Positions 47,455-55,663 of a stretch of DNA of 64,000 nucleotides are shown here, in pieces. This DNA is from Mangrovicoccus algicola (GTDB lineage Bacteria > Pseudomonadota > Alphaproteobacteria > Rhodobacterales > Rhodobacteraceae). The translations under genes were made by a program, and so were the position numbers. The DNA is taken from the NCBI RefSeq assembly GCF_014903745.1, contig NZ_JACVXA010000011.1, positions 34,814 through 98,813 on the forward strand, given 5' to 3'. The number at the start of each line of letters is the position of its first letter. Position 1 is the stretch's first letter. The notes under the pieces are model-generated. The model had not been told where the DNA came from. It saw only the letters and a list, made by a program, of their open reading frames with translations, and searched no databases.

Positions 47455-48667
47455 CATCGAAAAGATCCGTGCCGATTTCCCGATCCTGTCGCGCGAAGTG
47501 AACGGCAAGCCGCTGGTCTATCTCGACAACGGCGCCTCTGCGCAGAAGCCGCAGGCGGTGATCGATGCGGTCACCCGCGGCTATGCCGAGGAATATGCCA
47601 ATGTCCATCGCGGGCTGCATTACCTGTCGAACCTGGCGACGGACCGGTACGAGGCGGTGCGCGGCAAGGTCGCTCGGTTCCTCGGGGCGCGGCACGAAGA
47701 CGAGATCGTGTTCACCTCGGGCACGACGGAGGGGATCAACCTGGTCTCCTATGCCTGGGCGGCGCCGCGGTTCCAGCCCGGCGACGAGATCGTCCTGTCG
47801 GTGATGGAGCACCATGCCAATATCGTCCCCTGGCATTTCCTGCGCGAACGCCAGGGCGCGGTGCTGAAATGGGTGGAGACAGACGCTATGGGGGCGCTGG
47901 ATCCGCAGCGCGTGATCGACGCGATCGGTCCGCGCACGAAGCTGGTCGCCATCACCCACCTGTCGAACGTGCTGGGCACCAAGGTCGATGTGAAGGCGAT
48001 CTGCGAGGCGGCCCGCGCAAAGGGCGTTCCGGTCCTGGTCGACGGCTCGCAGGGGGCGGTGCACATGCCCGTCGATGTCGAGGAGATCGGCTGCGATTTC
48101 TACGCGATCACCGGGCACAAGCTCTATGGTCCCTCGGGCTCCGGCGCCATCTGGATCCGCAAGGAGCGGATGGCCGAGATGCGGCCCTTCCTGGGCGGCG
48201 GCGACATGATCCGCGAGGTCACGCGCGACGCGGTCAGCTATGCCGATCCGCCGATGAAATTCGAGGCGGGCACGCCCGGCATCGTCCAGACCATCGGCCT
48301 GGGCGCGGCGCTGGACTATCTGATGGATCTGGGCATGGAGACCGTCGCGGCGCATGAGGACCGGCTGGCCGCCTATGCGCGGGCGCGGCTCGACGGGCTG
48401 AACTGGGTCAATGTCCAGGGGCAGACCCCGGACAAGGCGGCGATCTTCTCTTTCACGCTGGAGGGGGCGGCGCATGCGCATGACATCTCCACCGTGCTCG
48501 ACAAGAAGGGCGTGGCGGTGCGCGCGGGCCATCATTGCGCGCAGCCGCTGATGCAGCATCTGGGCGTCTCGGCGACCTGCCGCGCGTCTTTCGCGCTTTA
48601 CAATACCGAGGCCGAGATCGACCGGCTGGTCGAGGCGCTGGAGCTGTGCCACGACCTGTTCGCCTGA
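47447..48667 (+). CDS. sufS: Cysteine desulfurase SufS
   Basis: A 406-residue group II cysteine desulfurase. Features: PLVYLDNGASAQKPQAVIDA, VFTSGTTEGINLVSYAW, EHHANIVPWH, PLP-Lys in AITGHKLYGPSG and the active Cys in RAGHHCAQPLMQ. The start appears to be TTG at 47447, preceded by GGAGGC; it gives PDIEKIRADFPILSR, the conserved N-terminus, and overlaps the YIP1 gene by 8 bp. SufE is not in the window. Last gene of the cluster. Confidence 0.94.
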   Translation: MPDIEKIRADFPILSREVNGKPLVYLDNGASAQKPQAVIDAVTRGYAEEYANVHRGLHYLSNLATDRYEAVRGKVARFLGARHEDEIVFTSGTTEGINLVSYAWAAPRFQPGDEIVLSVMEHHANIVPWHFLRERQGAVLKWVETDAMGALDPQRVIDAIGPRTKLVAITHLSNVLGTKVDVKAICEAARAKGVPVLVDGSQGAVHMPVDVEEIGCDFYAITGHKLYGPSGSGAIWIRKERMAEMRPFLGGGDMIREVTRDAVSYADPPMKFEAGTPGIVQTIGLGAALDYLMDLGMETVAAHEDRLAAYARARLDGLNWVNVQGQTPDKAAIFSFTLEGAAHAHDISTVLDKKGVAVRAGHHCAQPLMQHLGVSATCRASFALYNTEAEIDRLVEALELCHDLFA

Positions 48668-48739
48668 GCGGAAAATCCTGCCGGGACAGCGATTTTTGCG
48701 ATTGCATGTCCCGGCCACCACTCCTATACACCGCTGCAC

Positions 48740-48816
48740 GCACCCATAGCTCAGCTGGATAGAGCGCTGCCCTCCGAAGGCAGAGGTCTGAGGTTCGAAT
48801 CCTCATGGGTGCGCCA
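48740..48816 (+). tRNA. tRNA-Arg (anticodon CCG)
   Basis: GCACCCATAGCTC acceptor and D-arm start, anticodon loop CTCCGAA (CCG) in a CTGCC/GGCAG stem, T-arm GGTTCGAATCC, acceptor TGGGTGC, discriminator G and encoded CCA. 77 nt. Confidence 0.96.
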
Positions 48817-49378
48817 TAAAATCAAACACTTGCAGTCTGTTCTTGATCTGGTTGCGGCCGGGTTTCGGTCGCGCGCCGCGCGGAACGCGCGCCCGGCAGC
48901 GGCATGGCCGAAGCGGGCCGCCTTCTTCTGCCTGCGCAAGCCGTTCCCGGCATCGCCCCGTTATCGCGGAATTCGAACCTGCCCGAAATCACCTCGGCTT
49001 CGGTCCCGGCGGCAGCCTCGTCCAGCGCCGCTGCGCCGGGCGGCGCATGCGCTTCTGATCTTGCGGGGGCATCAAGCCGGGCAGACAGGGGCGATCGAGG
49101 CAATGCAGGCCGCGACATCGCCCCGATCGCGAAGGTATCGCTGCGCGCGGCGGCCGGCGCCCTGTCGCGGCTCGATGCCGCGGGCCTCGTCCGGCGCGGC
49201 GATGGCAGTCTGAATGTCCTGGATATCGCCGGATTGTCCCGGGCGGCGGTGGCCGGCAAGCCCGGCCTCGGGACGCTCCGCCTCGATCGGCCAAGGCGGG
49301 CGGAAAGGTGCAGGCCGCTCCGGCGGCGCGTGCTCCGCGTCGGGCGGCACAGGCCCAGGCCACTGATATGAAATGATA
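48817..49378. other. 560-bp stretch between two tRNA genes without an intact gene
   Basis: No complete gene is convincing here. The only gene-like signal is a remnant resembling the C-terminal helix-turn-helix of a Crp/Fnr regulator (listed separately). Confidence 0.5.
49080..49260 (+). pseudogene. Possible remnant of a Crp/Fnr-type regulator C-terminus
   Basis: One forward frame reads IAPIAKVSLRAAAGALSRLD, then AAGLVRRGDGSLNVLDIAGL. This resembles the Crp/Fnr recognition-helix and wing pattern, in which a VS..T.SR.LSRL motif leads to GL, a charged turn and a VLD strand. Upstream in the same frame there is no cyclic-nucleotide-type domain, only low-complexity Ala/Ser sequence. The recognition helix has lost its usual Thr and Ser. 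A chance resemblance in G+C-rich DNA is possible. Confidence 0.3.
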
Positions 49379-49468
49379 TGGCGGAGAGACAGGGATTCGA
49401 ACCCTGGAGACGGTTACCCGCCTACACACTTTCCAGGCGTGCGCCTTCGACCACTCGGCCACCTCTCC
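49379..49468 (-). tRNA. tRNA-Ser (anticodon GGA)
   Basis: Minus strand: GGAGAGGTGGCCGAGTGG start, anticodon loop CTGGAAA (GGA), a long variable arm (AGGCGGGTAACCGTCT region) typical of tRNA-Ser, T-arm GGTTCGAATCC, encoded GCCA end. 90 nt. Confidence 0.96.
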
Positions 49469-49819
49469 GTGGAGCGCCTCTTAGCCCGGGCACGGCAGGG
49501 AGTGCAAGAGCCACCGGCCAAGAAAAAGCGGTAGGCGGAAAAAAAAGAAACGGCCCGGGCTTAGCCCGTGCCGCTCCTCCCGGCAGGGCGGGGAAATGGG
49601 GATGTCCCGCCTGCCTGCTTCGTCCCGGCCGGGACCATGTTCGGCCGGAGCGCGGGCCGAGGCAAGGCCGCCGCAATTTCGGCCCTGGCCCGGCGTTCCC
49701 TGGCTTTCGCCACCAGCAATCGGGAACGGGCCGACTATCCATTTTAACGCTTGGTCAAGACAGTGCGGATTTCCTGACCGGGCCGGGGGCAGGCGCCGGG
49801 ACGGGCCGGTGCCCCGCGC
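49469..49819. other. Region between tRNA-Ser and the LuxR-type gene
   Basis: 350 bp without a gene. It contains a minus-strand terminator (49539-49573) about 250 bp past the luxR-type stop. That leaves either a long 3' untranslated region or room for a small RNA at 49574-49819; neither is proven. Confidence 0.45.
49539..49573 (-). terminator. Minus-strand rho-independent terminator
   Basis: Read leftward: CGGCACGGGCTAAGCCCGGG, then CCG, then TTTCTTTTTTTT. The stem has one mismatch and a very tight loop; the U-tract is the longest in the window. Confidence 0.75.
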
Positions 49820-50569
49820 CTACCCCTCGATGACGAAGATCTGGTTCTGGAAGGAGGCTTTCAGGACGGCCTGCGCGGTCGTGTCCACATCCAGCGCCTC
49901 GCGCGCCAGGCGCAGGTGCTTTTCGATGGTCGCGGCGGTCAGGCCCATGATCGTGGCGATGTCCTGGGTGGTCTTGCCGTCGCCGACCCATTCCAGCGTC
50001 TCGCGCTGGCGCTTGGTCAGGCTGCGCTTGGTATGGGTGAAGGGCAGGTCGATGATCTTCAGATGCGCGACGTTGTTCATCAGCACGATCTCGCGCCCGT
50101 GGCGGGCCCACATCGCGTCCAGCTCGGCCTGGGACGTGCCGCGCGCCCCGGTCAGCGCGATCGCCCCCTTCGAGCGGCGCGAGGAATTGTTGAAACTGAC
50201 CGAATAGCCTGCCGTGACGCCCTGGGCGCGGTTGAACTCGACCACCTTCAGCTCGGACGGGGTCATGCCGCCGCTGGCGTCATTGATCCAGCCCCAGCTG
50301 CAGGCGCCGACATTCTCCGACGCCCATTTCACCATCGGCGCATGGAAATACATGTTCTCGCCGATGAAGCGGTCGGTATAGGCCGCGTCATGATTGGTCA
50401 GGATCAGCAGATCCTCCGGCGCGCCGAAGGAATTGGCGGTGCGGAACCGGGTGAAGCCGTAGATCAGCCGGTCGAAGCCGAATTCCGCCATGGCCTCCAC
50501 ATGGATCTGCCAGACCTGTTCCATCGTGTGGGCGTCGATCACCGCTTCCAGGTAATCCCTTAAGTCCAT
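49820..50569 (-). CDS. LuxR-type regulator, atypical autoinducer pocket
   Basis: A 249-residue protein with an N-terminal autoinducer-binding-like domain and a C-terminal LuxR HTH (LTKRQRETLEWVGDGKTTQD, then IATIMGLTAATIEKHLRLAR). In TraR/LuxR the acyl-homoserine-lactone is held by Trp57, Tyr61 and Asp70. The matching stretch here is AAYTDRFIGENMYFHAPMV, giving Tyr, Phe and His at these places, so canonical AHL binding is doubtful. No luxI is in the window, so it looks like a LuxR solo. It lies directly after aroQ (1 bp gap) and near the catabolic run. Confidence 0.82.
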   Translation of the reverse strand: MDLRDYLEAVIDAHTMEQVWQIHVEAMAEFGFDRLIYGFTRFRTANSFGAPEDLLILTNHDAAYTDRFIGENMYFHAPMVKWASENVGACSWGWINDASGGMTPSELKVVEFNRAQGVTAGYSVSFNNSSRRSKGAIALTGARGTSQAELDAMWARHGREIVLMNNVAHLKIIDLPFTHTKRSLTKRQRETLEWVGDGKTTQDIATIMGLTAATIEKHLRLAREALDVDTTAQAVLKASFQNQIFVIEG

Positions 50570-50570
50570 G

Positions 50571-51011
50571 TCACTTGCTCCTCAAATGTCCCGCCAGGGC
50601 GCGCAGGGCCAGCGGGTAGCCGGCCGTGCCGAATCCGCAGATCTGGCCAAGCGCGACCCGTCCGATGTAACTTTTATGACGAAATTCCTCGCGCGCATGG
50701 ATATTGGAGACATGCAGCTCCACCACCGGCAGCGCGACGGAGGCGATCGCATCCATGATCGCCAGCGAGGTATGGGTATAGGCGCCGGCATTGATCACGA
50801 TGCCGTCGCGCGTGCCGCGGCAGGCGTGGATCTCGTCGATCAGGACGCCTTCGTGGTTCGACTGGATGCAGGTGATCTCCGCCTCCAGCTCGGGTTCCAG
50901 CGCCTTGCACATCGCATCGACCTCGGCCAGCGTGGTGGCGCCGTAGACCTCGGGCTGGCGGGTGCCCAGCAGGTTGAGGTTGGGGCCGTTGAGGACGAGA
51001 AGGCGCAGCAT
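50571..51011 (-). CDS. aroQ: 3-dehydroquinate dehydratase, type II
   Basis: A 146-residue type II dehydroquinase of the shikimate pathway (or quinate breakdown). Motifs: LVLNGPNLNLLGTRQPEVYG with catalytic Tyr, Arg in the flexible loop, IQSNHEGVLIDEIH, VINAGAYTHTSLAI, and VELHVSNIHAREEFRHKS with catalytic His. Length is normal. Its close link to the LuxR-type gene suggests joint transcription. Confidence 0.95.
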   Translation of the reverse strand: MLRLLVLNGPNLNLLGTRQPEVYGATTLAEVDAMCKALEPELEAEITCIQSNHEGVLIDEIHACRGTRDGIVINAGAYTHTSLAIMDAIASVALPVVELHVSNIHAREEFRHKSYIGRVALGQICGFGTAGYPLALRALAGHLRSK

Positions 51012-51107
51012 AGATCGGTCTCCATCAGGGGGCGTGCGCGGACCTTCCGCGACCGCCGGGCGCGCCCTGACTACGCCGAAACCCGGCTTGACGCCAGAGA
51101 AACGAGG

Positions 51108-51497
51108 TCACGCCGCCGCCGCAAGCACTTCGACTTCCACCACGAATTCCGGGCGGGTGAAGCCCGCGACGATCACCAGCGTCGAGGCCGGAAGCCGTGT
51201 CACCGCCGCCAGCCATTCGTCGCGCACCTTCATGTAGCCCGCCATATGCGCGCGGTCCGTGACATAGGCATTGATGCGCACCGCATCGGCCGGACCCATC
51301 CCGGCCTCGGCCAGGATCGCGTCGATATTGGCAAAGCAGATGCGCGCCTGCGCCTCCGCGCCTTCGGGGACGGAGCCGTCGGCCGCCTGGCCGAGCTGGC
51401 CCGATGTCGCCACAAGGCGCTGGCCGGGGGGCAGTTCGACGCCATGGGCATAGCGGGCGAAGGGCGGGGCAATCTGGGGCGGAGAGAGGACTCGCAT
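51108..51497 (-). CDS. RidA (YjgF/YER057c/UK114) family protein
   Basis: A 129-residue RidA-family protein; members hydrolyse reactive enamine/imine intermediates, and RutC of this family acts in pyrimidine breakdown. Features: ARYAHGVELPPGQRLVATSG, AQARICFANIDAILAEAG, DAVRINAYVTDRAHM (with the Arg that binds substrate carboxylates) and the C-terminal PEFVVEVEVLAAA. I chose ATG 51497 for the conserved MRVLSPP start, though the ribosome-binding site is weak. It diverges from the ABC importer genes. Confidence 0.85.
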   Translation of the reverse strand: MRVLSPPQIAPPFARYAHGVELPPGQRLVATSGQLGQAADGSVPEGAEAQARICFANIDAILAEAGMGPADAVRINAYVTDRAHMAGYMKVRDEWLAAVTRLPASTLVIVAGFTRPEFVVEVEVLAAAA

Positions 51498-51719
51498 ATC
51501 GATGTGCTGGCGCGGCGCGGGGCGTTTGGCAAGGCGGAGCGTCTGACGATGCATCATTTGCCTATACTTTAGACAGATATGACTGCCTTACCTGTGGGCA
51601 ATCTGAAAAAGTCGCGTAATTCGGCATCATGCGCTTTTCCCGGACGCCGCCCCGGGCAAACCTCCGGGCAAGATCGCCGGACACGGATCCGGAAGACAGA
51701 GACAGGGAGTCCCGCAGAT

Positions 51720-52733
51720 ATGGCAAACTTCGTTCTGACCGCCGGTGCCGCCTTCGCGGTGCTGGGCACCGCCGCGGCCGCGCAGGATCTGACCGAGGTC
51801 AGCTTCGGCACCAACTGGGTCGCGCAGGCCGAACATGGCGGCTACTATCAGGCCGTGGCCGACGGCACCTATGAGGCCTGCGGGCTGGACGTGACGATCG
51901 TGCCGGGCGGGCCGCAGGCCAACAACCGCGCGCTGATGATGGCCGGGCGGATCCAGTTCAACATGGGCGGCAACATGCTGCAGGCCTTCAGCGCCGTGAA
52001 GGAAGGCATCCCGCTGGTCGTGGTCGCCGCGACCTTCCAGAAGGAGCCGCAGATGCTGATGACCCATCCCGGCCGCGTCTCCTCCTTCGAGGAACTGACC
52101 GGCCTGGACACGATGATCATCGGCGATAACGGCTTCCAGTCCTATTACCAGTGGCTGATCACCGAATACGGCTTCGATGCGGGCAAGCGCGTGCCCTATA
52201 CCTTCAACCCCGCGCGCTTCATCTCCGACGAGGATTCCGCCCAGCAGGGCTATGTGACCTCCGAACCTTTCGCGGTGGAAAAGGAAGGCGGCTTCGCCCC
52301 GGATATCTGGCTGCTGGCCGATCACGGGTTTTCCACCTATGCCACGCTGATCGAGACGATGCAGGCGACGATCGACGAGTCCCCGGAGGTGGTGAAGTGC
52401 TTTGTCGAGGGCTCCGCCATCGGCTGGGCGAATTTCCTCTATGGCGACAACGCTGCGGGCATCGCCGCGATCAAGGCCGACAATGCCGAGATGACCGATG
52501 ACCAGATCGCCTTCTCCATCGAGAAGCTGAAGGAATTCGGCCTGGTCGATTCCGGCGACGCGCAGGAGCTGGGCATCGGCGCGATGACCGATGAGCGCAA
52601 CCAGGACTTCTACCAGAAGATGGTCGCCTCCGGCGTGATCGAGGACGGGATCGACATCGCCTCTTCCTACACGACCGAGTTCTCCAATTCCGGGGCGGCG
52701 CTGCCGGTGGTCAAGGCGCTGACCGGCAAGTGA
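51720..52733 (+). CDS. ABC importer substrate-binding protein, ThiY/NMT1-like
   Basis: A 337-residue periplasmic binding protein with a signal peptide (about residues 1-21, ending AAAAQ). The mature start reads FGTNWVAQAEHGGYYQAVAD and continues TYEACGLDVTIVPGGPQANN, the pattern of the NMT1/THI5-like family that includes ThiY, which binds formylaminopyrimidine. A pyrimidine-like ligand is therefore plausible but not shown. No TPP riboswitch is seen upstream. The start at 51720 has GGGAG upstream. It overlaps the ATPase gene by 1 bp (TGATG). Confidence 0.88.
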   Translation: MANFVLTAGAAFAVLGTAAAAQDLTEVSFGTNWVAQAEHGGYYQAVADGTYEACGLDVTIVPGGPQANNRALMMAGRIQFNMGGNMLQAFSAVKEGIPLVVVAATFQKEPQMLMTHPGRVSSFEELTGLDTMIIGDNGFQSYYQWLITEYGFDAGKRVPYTFNPARFISDEDSAQQGYVTSEPFAVEKEGGFAPDIWLLADHGFSTYATLIETMQATIDESPEVVKCFVEGSAIGWANFLYGDNAAGIAAIKADNAEMTDDQIAFSIEKLKEFGLVDSGDAQELGIGAMTDERNQDFYQKMVASGVIEDGIDIASSYTTEFSNSGAALPVVKALTGK

Positions 52734-53536
52734 TGCAGCCGGACTTGCACCCTTCGGACGCCCCGGTCGGGGCGCGGCCGCCGCTTCTGGCGATGCAGCA
52801 TGTCGACAAGGTGTTCGGCCGCGACGTGGTGGCGCTGCGCGACATGGACCTGGAGGTCGGGCAGGGCGATTTCATATCCCTGCTCGGCCCCTCGGGCTGC
52901 GGCAAGTCCACGGCGCTGCGGCTGATCGCGGGGCTGTCGCATCCCAGTTCGGGCTCCATCCGCTGGGCCCGGGACCGGGTGGATGGCGACCTGTCGGTCG
53001 TGCTGCAGGAACCGACGCTGATGCCCTGGGCAACCGTGGCGCAGAACGTGTTCCTGCCCTTCCGCCTGCAGGGGCGGCGGTTCCGCGCGGTGCGCGACGA
53101 GATCCTCGAGGCGCTGAAACTCGTCGGGCTGGAGAAATTCCAGAATGCCTATCCGCGCGAATTGTCGGGCGGCATGAAGATGCGCGTCTCCATCGCGCGG
53201 GCGCTGGTGACGCGGCCGCGGCTGATGCTGATGGATGAACCCTTCGCCGCGCTGGACGAGATCACGCGCTTCAAGCTCAATAACGACATCCTCGCCCTGC
53301 GCGAGAAGATCGGCTGCACGGTGATCTTCGTCACCCATTCGGTTTTCGAATCCGTCTTCCTGTCGGACCGGATCGTCGTGATGGCGGCCCGGCCGGGGCG
53401 GGTGATCCGCGAATTGCGGGTCGATGAACCCTATCCGCGGGGCGAAGCCTTCCGGACCTCGGCGGAATATGCCGCGCAATGCCGCGCGGCCTCGGAGGCG
53501 CTGAAACAGGCGATGGGGGCCCATGATGAGCATTGA
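52733..53536 (+). CDS. ABC importer ATPase (NitT/TauT/ThiZ type)
   Basis: A 267-residue nucleotide-binding subunit. Walker A GPSGCGKST near residue 51, the Q-loop in VVLQEPTLMPWATV, signature LSGGMKMRVSIARAL, Walker B LMLMDEPFAALDE and H-loop VIFVTHSVFESVFLSDR, all typical of the NitT/TauT/ThiZ subfamily. An in-frame GTG one codon earlier is possible. The 3' end overlaps the permease gene. Confidence 0.93.
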   Translation: MQPDLHPSDAPVGARPPLLAMQHVDKVFGRDVVALRDMDLEVGQGDFISLLGPSGCGKSTALRLIAGLSHPSSGSIRWARDRVDGDLSVVLQEPTLMPWATVAQNVFLPFRLQGRRFRAVRDEILEALKLVGLEKFQNAYPRELSGGMKMRVSIARALVTRPRLMLMDEPFAALDEITRFKLNNDILALREKIGCTVIFVTHSVFESVFLSDRIVVMAARPGRVIRELRVDEPYPRGEAFRTSAEYAAQCRAASEALKQAMGAHDEH

Positions 53537-54401
53537 CGCAGATCACGGGTTGCAACCTGCAACCGCAGGATCCGGCCTGGTCGATGCCGAGGAACTGGCC
53601 CGGCTGCGCCGCCGCCGTGCCGAACGCATCGGCCAATGGGTGCTGCCCGCGCTGGTGGTGATCCTGACCATCATCGCCTGGGACCGCATCGTGGTCTGGG
53701 GCGGGATCCCGCATTACATCCTGCCGCGTCCGGGCCTTGTCGCCGCGACGCTGGTCGAGGACTGGCCGCTTCTCTTCGAGTCGCTTCTGGTGACGCTGCA
53801 GATCACCCTGGGGGCGCTGGCCATCGCCGTTCTCGGCGGCGTCGGCCTGGCGGTCCTGTTCACGCAGTCGCGCTGGATCGAGATGAGCTTCTTTCCCTAC
53901 GCGGTCATCCTGCAGGTCACGCCGATCGTCTCGATCGCGCCGCTGATCTTCATCTATGTCGACAGCAAGATCGCAGGCCTCTTGATCTGCGCCTGGATCG
54001 TCGCCTTCTTCCCGATCCTGTCCAATACCACGCTGGGGCTGAACTCGGCCGATCACAACCTGCGCGACCTCTTCAAGGTCTATGGCGCCACCCGCTGGCA
54101 GAGGCTGCGGTTCCTGCAGCTGCCCTCAGCCTTGCCTTATTTCCTGGGCGGGCTGCGCATCGCCGGGGGGCTGTCGCTGATCGGGGCGGTGGTCGCGGAA
54201 TACGTGGCCGGGACCGGCGGGATCGGCTCGGGCCTGGCCTTCCGCATCCTCGAGGCGGGCTACCGGCTGAACATCCCGCGCATGTTCGCGGCGCTTCTGC
54301 TGATCGCCCTGACGGGGATCGTCATCTTCGCCTCGCTCTCCTTCCTCAGCCACATGCTGCTGCGCAAATGGCACGAAAGCGCGATCAAGAGAGAAACATG
54401 A
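53523..54401 (+). CDS. ABC importer permease (NitT/TauT/ThiX type)
   Basis: A 292-residue permease with a polar N-terminus of about 35 residues and six predicted transmembrane segments. The coupling-helix EAA-type motif is DLFKVYGATRWQRLRFLQLP with SALPYFLGGLRIAGG following. It probably works as a homodimer, since only one permease gene is present. ATGs at 53523 and 53526 are both possible. A perfect copy of the repeated palindrome lies in its first codons (53548, encoding GLQPAT). It overlaps the hydrolase gene by 4 bp. Confidence 0.92.
   Translation: MMSIDADHGLQPATAGSGLVDAEELARLRRRRAERIGQWVLPALVVILTIIAWDRIVVWGGIPHYILPRPGLVAATLVEDWPLLFESLLVTLQITLGALAIAVLGGVGLAVLFTQSRWIEMSFFPYAVILQVTPIVSIAPLIFIYVDSKIAGLLICAWIVAFFPILSNTTLGLNSADHNLRDLFKVYGATRWQRLRFLQLPSALPYFLGGLRIAGGLSLIGAVVAEYVAGTGGIGSGLAFRILEAGYRLNIPRMFAALLLIALTGIVIFASLSFLSHMLLRKWHESAIKRET
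53548..53564. repeat. Palindrome GGTTGCA-ACC-TGCAACC (perfect copy)
   Basis: A 14/14 match in the first codons of the permease gene and first of the seven copies in the 53.5-58.4 kb run. Confidence 0.8.
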
Positions 54402-55663
54402 CCAGCTTCAAGACCTTGCCGGAGGGTCCCGTGACCCTCCGGAATGTGACCGTCCCCGGTTGCATATTGCAATCACCGCAGGACCTGATCCGTACCGACC
54501 TGCATGTCGCGGATGGCCGTCTGACGGATGTGCCGGGGAAGGCGGTGGAGATGGGCGGGGCCATGGTCTTTCCCTGCTTCATCGACATGCATACCCATCT
54601 GGACAAGGGTCATATCTGGCCGCGCAGCCCCAATCCCGACGGCACATTCATGGGGGCGCTGACCACGGTGGGCCGGGACCGCGTCGCCCGCTGGAGCGCC
54701 GGGGATGTCCGTCGCCGCATGGAATTTTCCCTGCGATGTGCCTGGGCGCACGGGACCCGCGCGATCCGCACCCATCTGGACAGCCTGCCGCCGCAGGACG
54801 AGATCAGCTGGCCGGTCTTCGCCGAGATGCGCGACCTTTGGGCCGACCGGATCGCGCTTCAGGCCTCCTGCCTGGTGGCGGTCGATACGATCGATTTCGA
54901 CGGCCGGTTCCGGCGCACGCTGGACCTGGTGGTTGAACATGGCGGTGTCCTGGGGATGGTGACCTATCCCTGCGCCGATCTCGAAACCCGCCTGTTGAAA
55001 TTCCTGAAACTGGCCGAAGACAGAGGGTTGGACGTCGACTTTCACGTGGATGAAACGATGGATCCGACGGTCGACTCCCTGCGCAGCATCGCGCAGGCGG
55101 TGATCGCCACCGGGTTTCCGCATCGCGTCACGGTCGGCCATTGCTGTTCGCTCTCCACCCAGGACGACGCGACCGCCGCCCGCACCATGGATCTCGTGGC
55201 GCAGGCGGGCCTTCATGTCGTGAGCCTGCCGATGTGCAATCTCTACCTGCAGGATCGCGGCCCCGGCACCCCGCGCAGGCGCGGCATCACGCTGGTCCAT
55301 GAATTGAAGGCGCGCGGGGTCAATGTCTCCTTCGCCTCCGACAATACCCGCGATCCGTTCTATGCCTATGGTGATCTCGACATGATCGAGGTGATGCGCC
55401 AGGCCACGCGGATCGGCCATCTGGACCATGACGCGACCGACTGGACCAACGCCTTCCTGGCCAATCCCGCCCAAGCTTGCGGTTTGCAACCACCGTCACT
55501 GGCGCTGGGGGCCCCGGCGGATCTGGTGATCTGCAAGGGGCGCGACTGGACAGAACTCTTCGCTCGCCCGCAATCGGACCGCATCGTGCTGCGCGCGGGG
55601 CGCGCCATCGACACCGCATTGCCGGACTATTCAGATCTCGACGACCTCATGGAGCCCGCATGA
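54398..55663 (+). CDS. CodA-like amidohydrolase (cytosine-deaminase family)
   Basis: A 421-residue amidohydrolase-superfamily enzyme close to cytosine deaminase CodA. Metal and catalytic positions are kept: CFIDMHTHLDKGH (two His), VDFHVDETMD (His and Glu), VGHCCSLS (His) and SFASDNTRDPFYAYGD (Asp). CodA reads GHDDVFDP at the last site, with Asp314 reading the ring; here it is Asn. The CodA FPQEGI segment with Gln156 is replaced by SCLVAVDTI. Cytosine is thus an unlikely substrate; a different nitrogen heterocycle is inferred. It overlaps both the permease and the oxidase genes by 4 bp. Confidence 0.85.
   Translation: MTSFKTLPEGPVTLRNVTVPGCILQSPQDLIRTDLHVADGRLTDVPGKAVEMGGAMVFPCFIDMHTHLDKGHIWPRSPNPDGTFMGALTTVGRDRVARWSAGDVRRRMEFSLRCAWAHGTRAIRTHLDSLPPQDEISWPVFAEMRDLWADRIALQASCLVAVDTIDFDGRFRRTLDLVVEHGGVLGMVTYPCADLETRLLKFLKLAEDRGLDVDFHVDETMDPTVDSLRSIAQAVIATGFPHRVTVGHCCSLSTQDDATAARTMDLVAQAGLHVVSLPMCNLYLQDRGPGTPRRRGITLVHELKARGVNVSFASDNTRDPFYAYGDLDMIEVMRQATRIGHLDHDATDWTNAFLANPAQACGLQPPSLALGAPADLVICKGRDWTELFARPQSDRIVLRAGRAIDTALPDYSDLDDLMEPA
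54458..54474. repeat. Palindrome copy GGTTGCA-TAT-TGCAATC
   Basis: A 13/14 match inside the amidohydrolase gene, encoding GCILQS, 910 bp after the copy at 53548. Confidence 0.65.
55475..55491. repeat. Palindrome copy GCTTGCG-GTT-TGCAACC
   Basis: A 12/14 match near the end of the amidohydrolase gene, encoding CGLQPP, 1017 bp after the previous copy. Confidence 0.5.

Noticed and set aside
51558..51719. TPP riboswitch before the ThiY-like importer
   Set aside because: No CUGAGA plus GAUCUGGNUAAUACCAGCG-type THI box occurs in the leader, so thiamine control is not supported.
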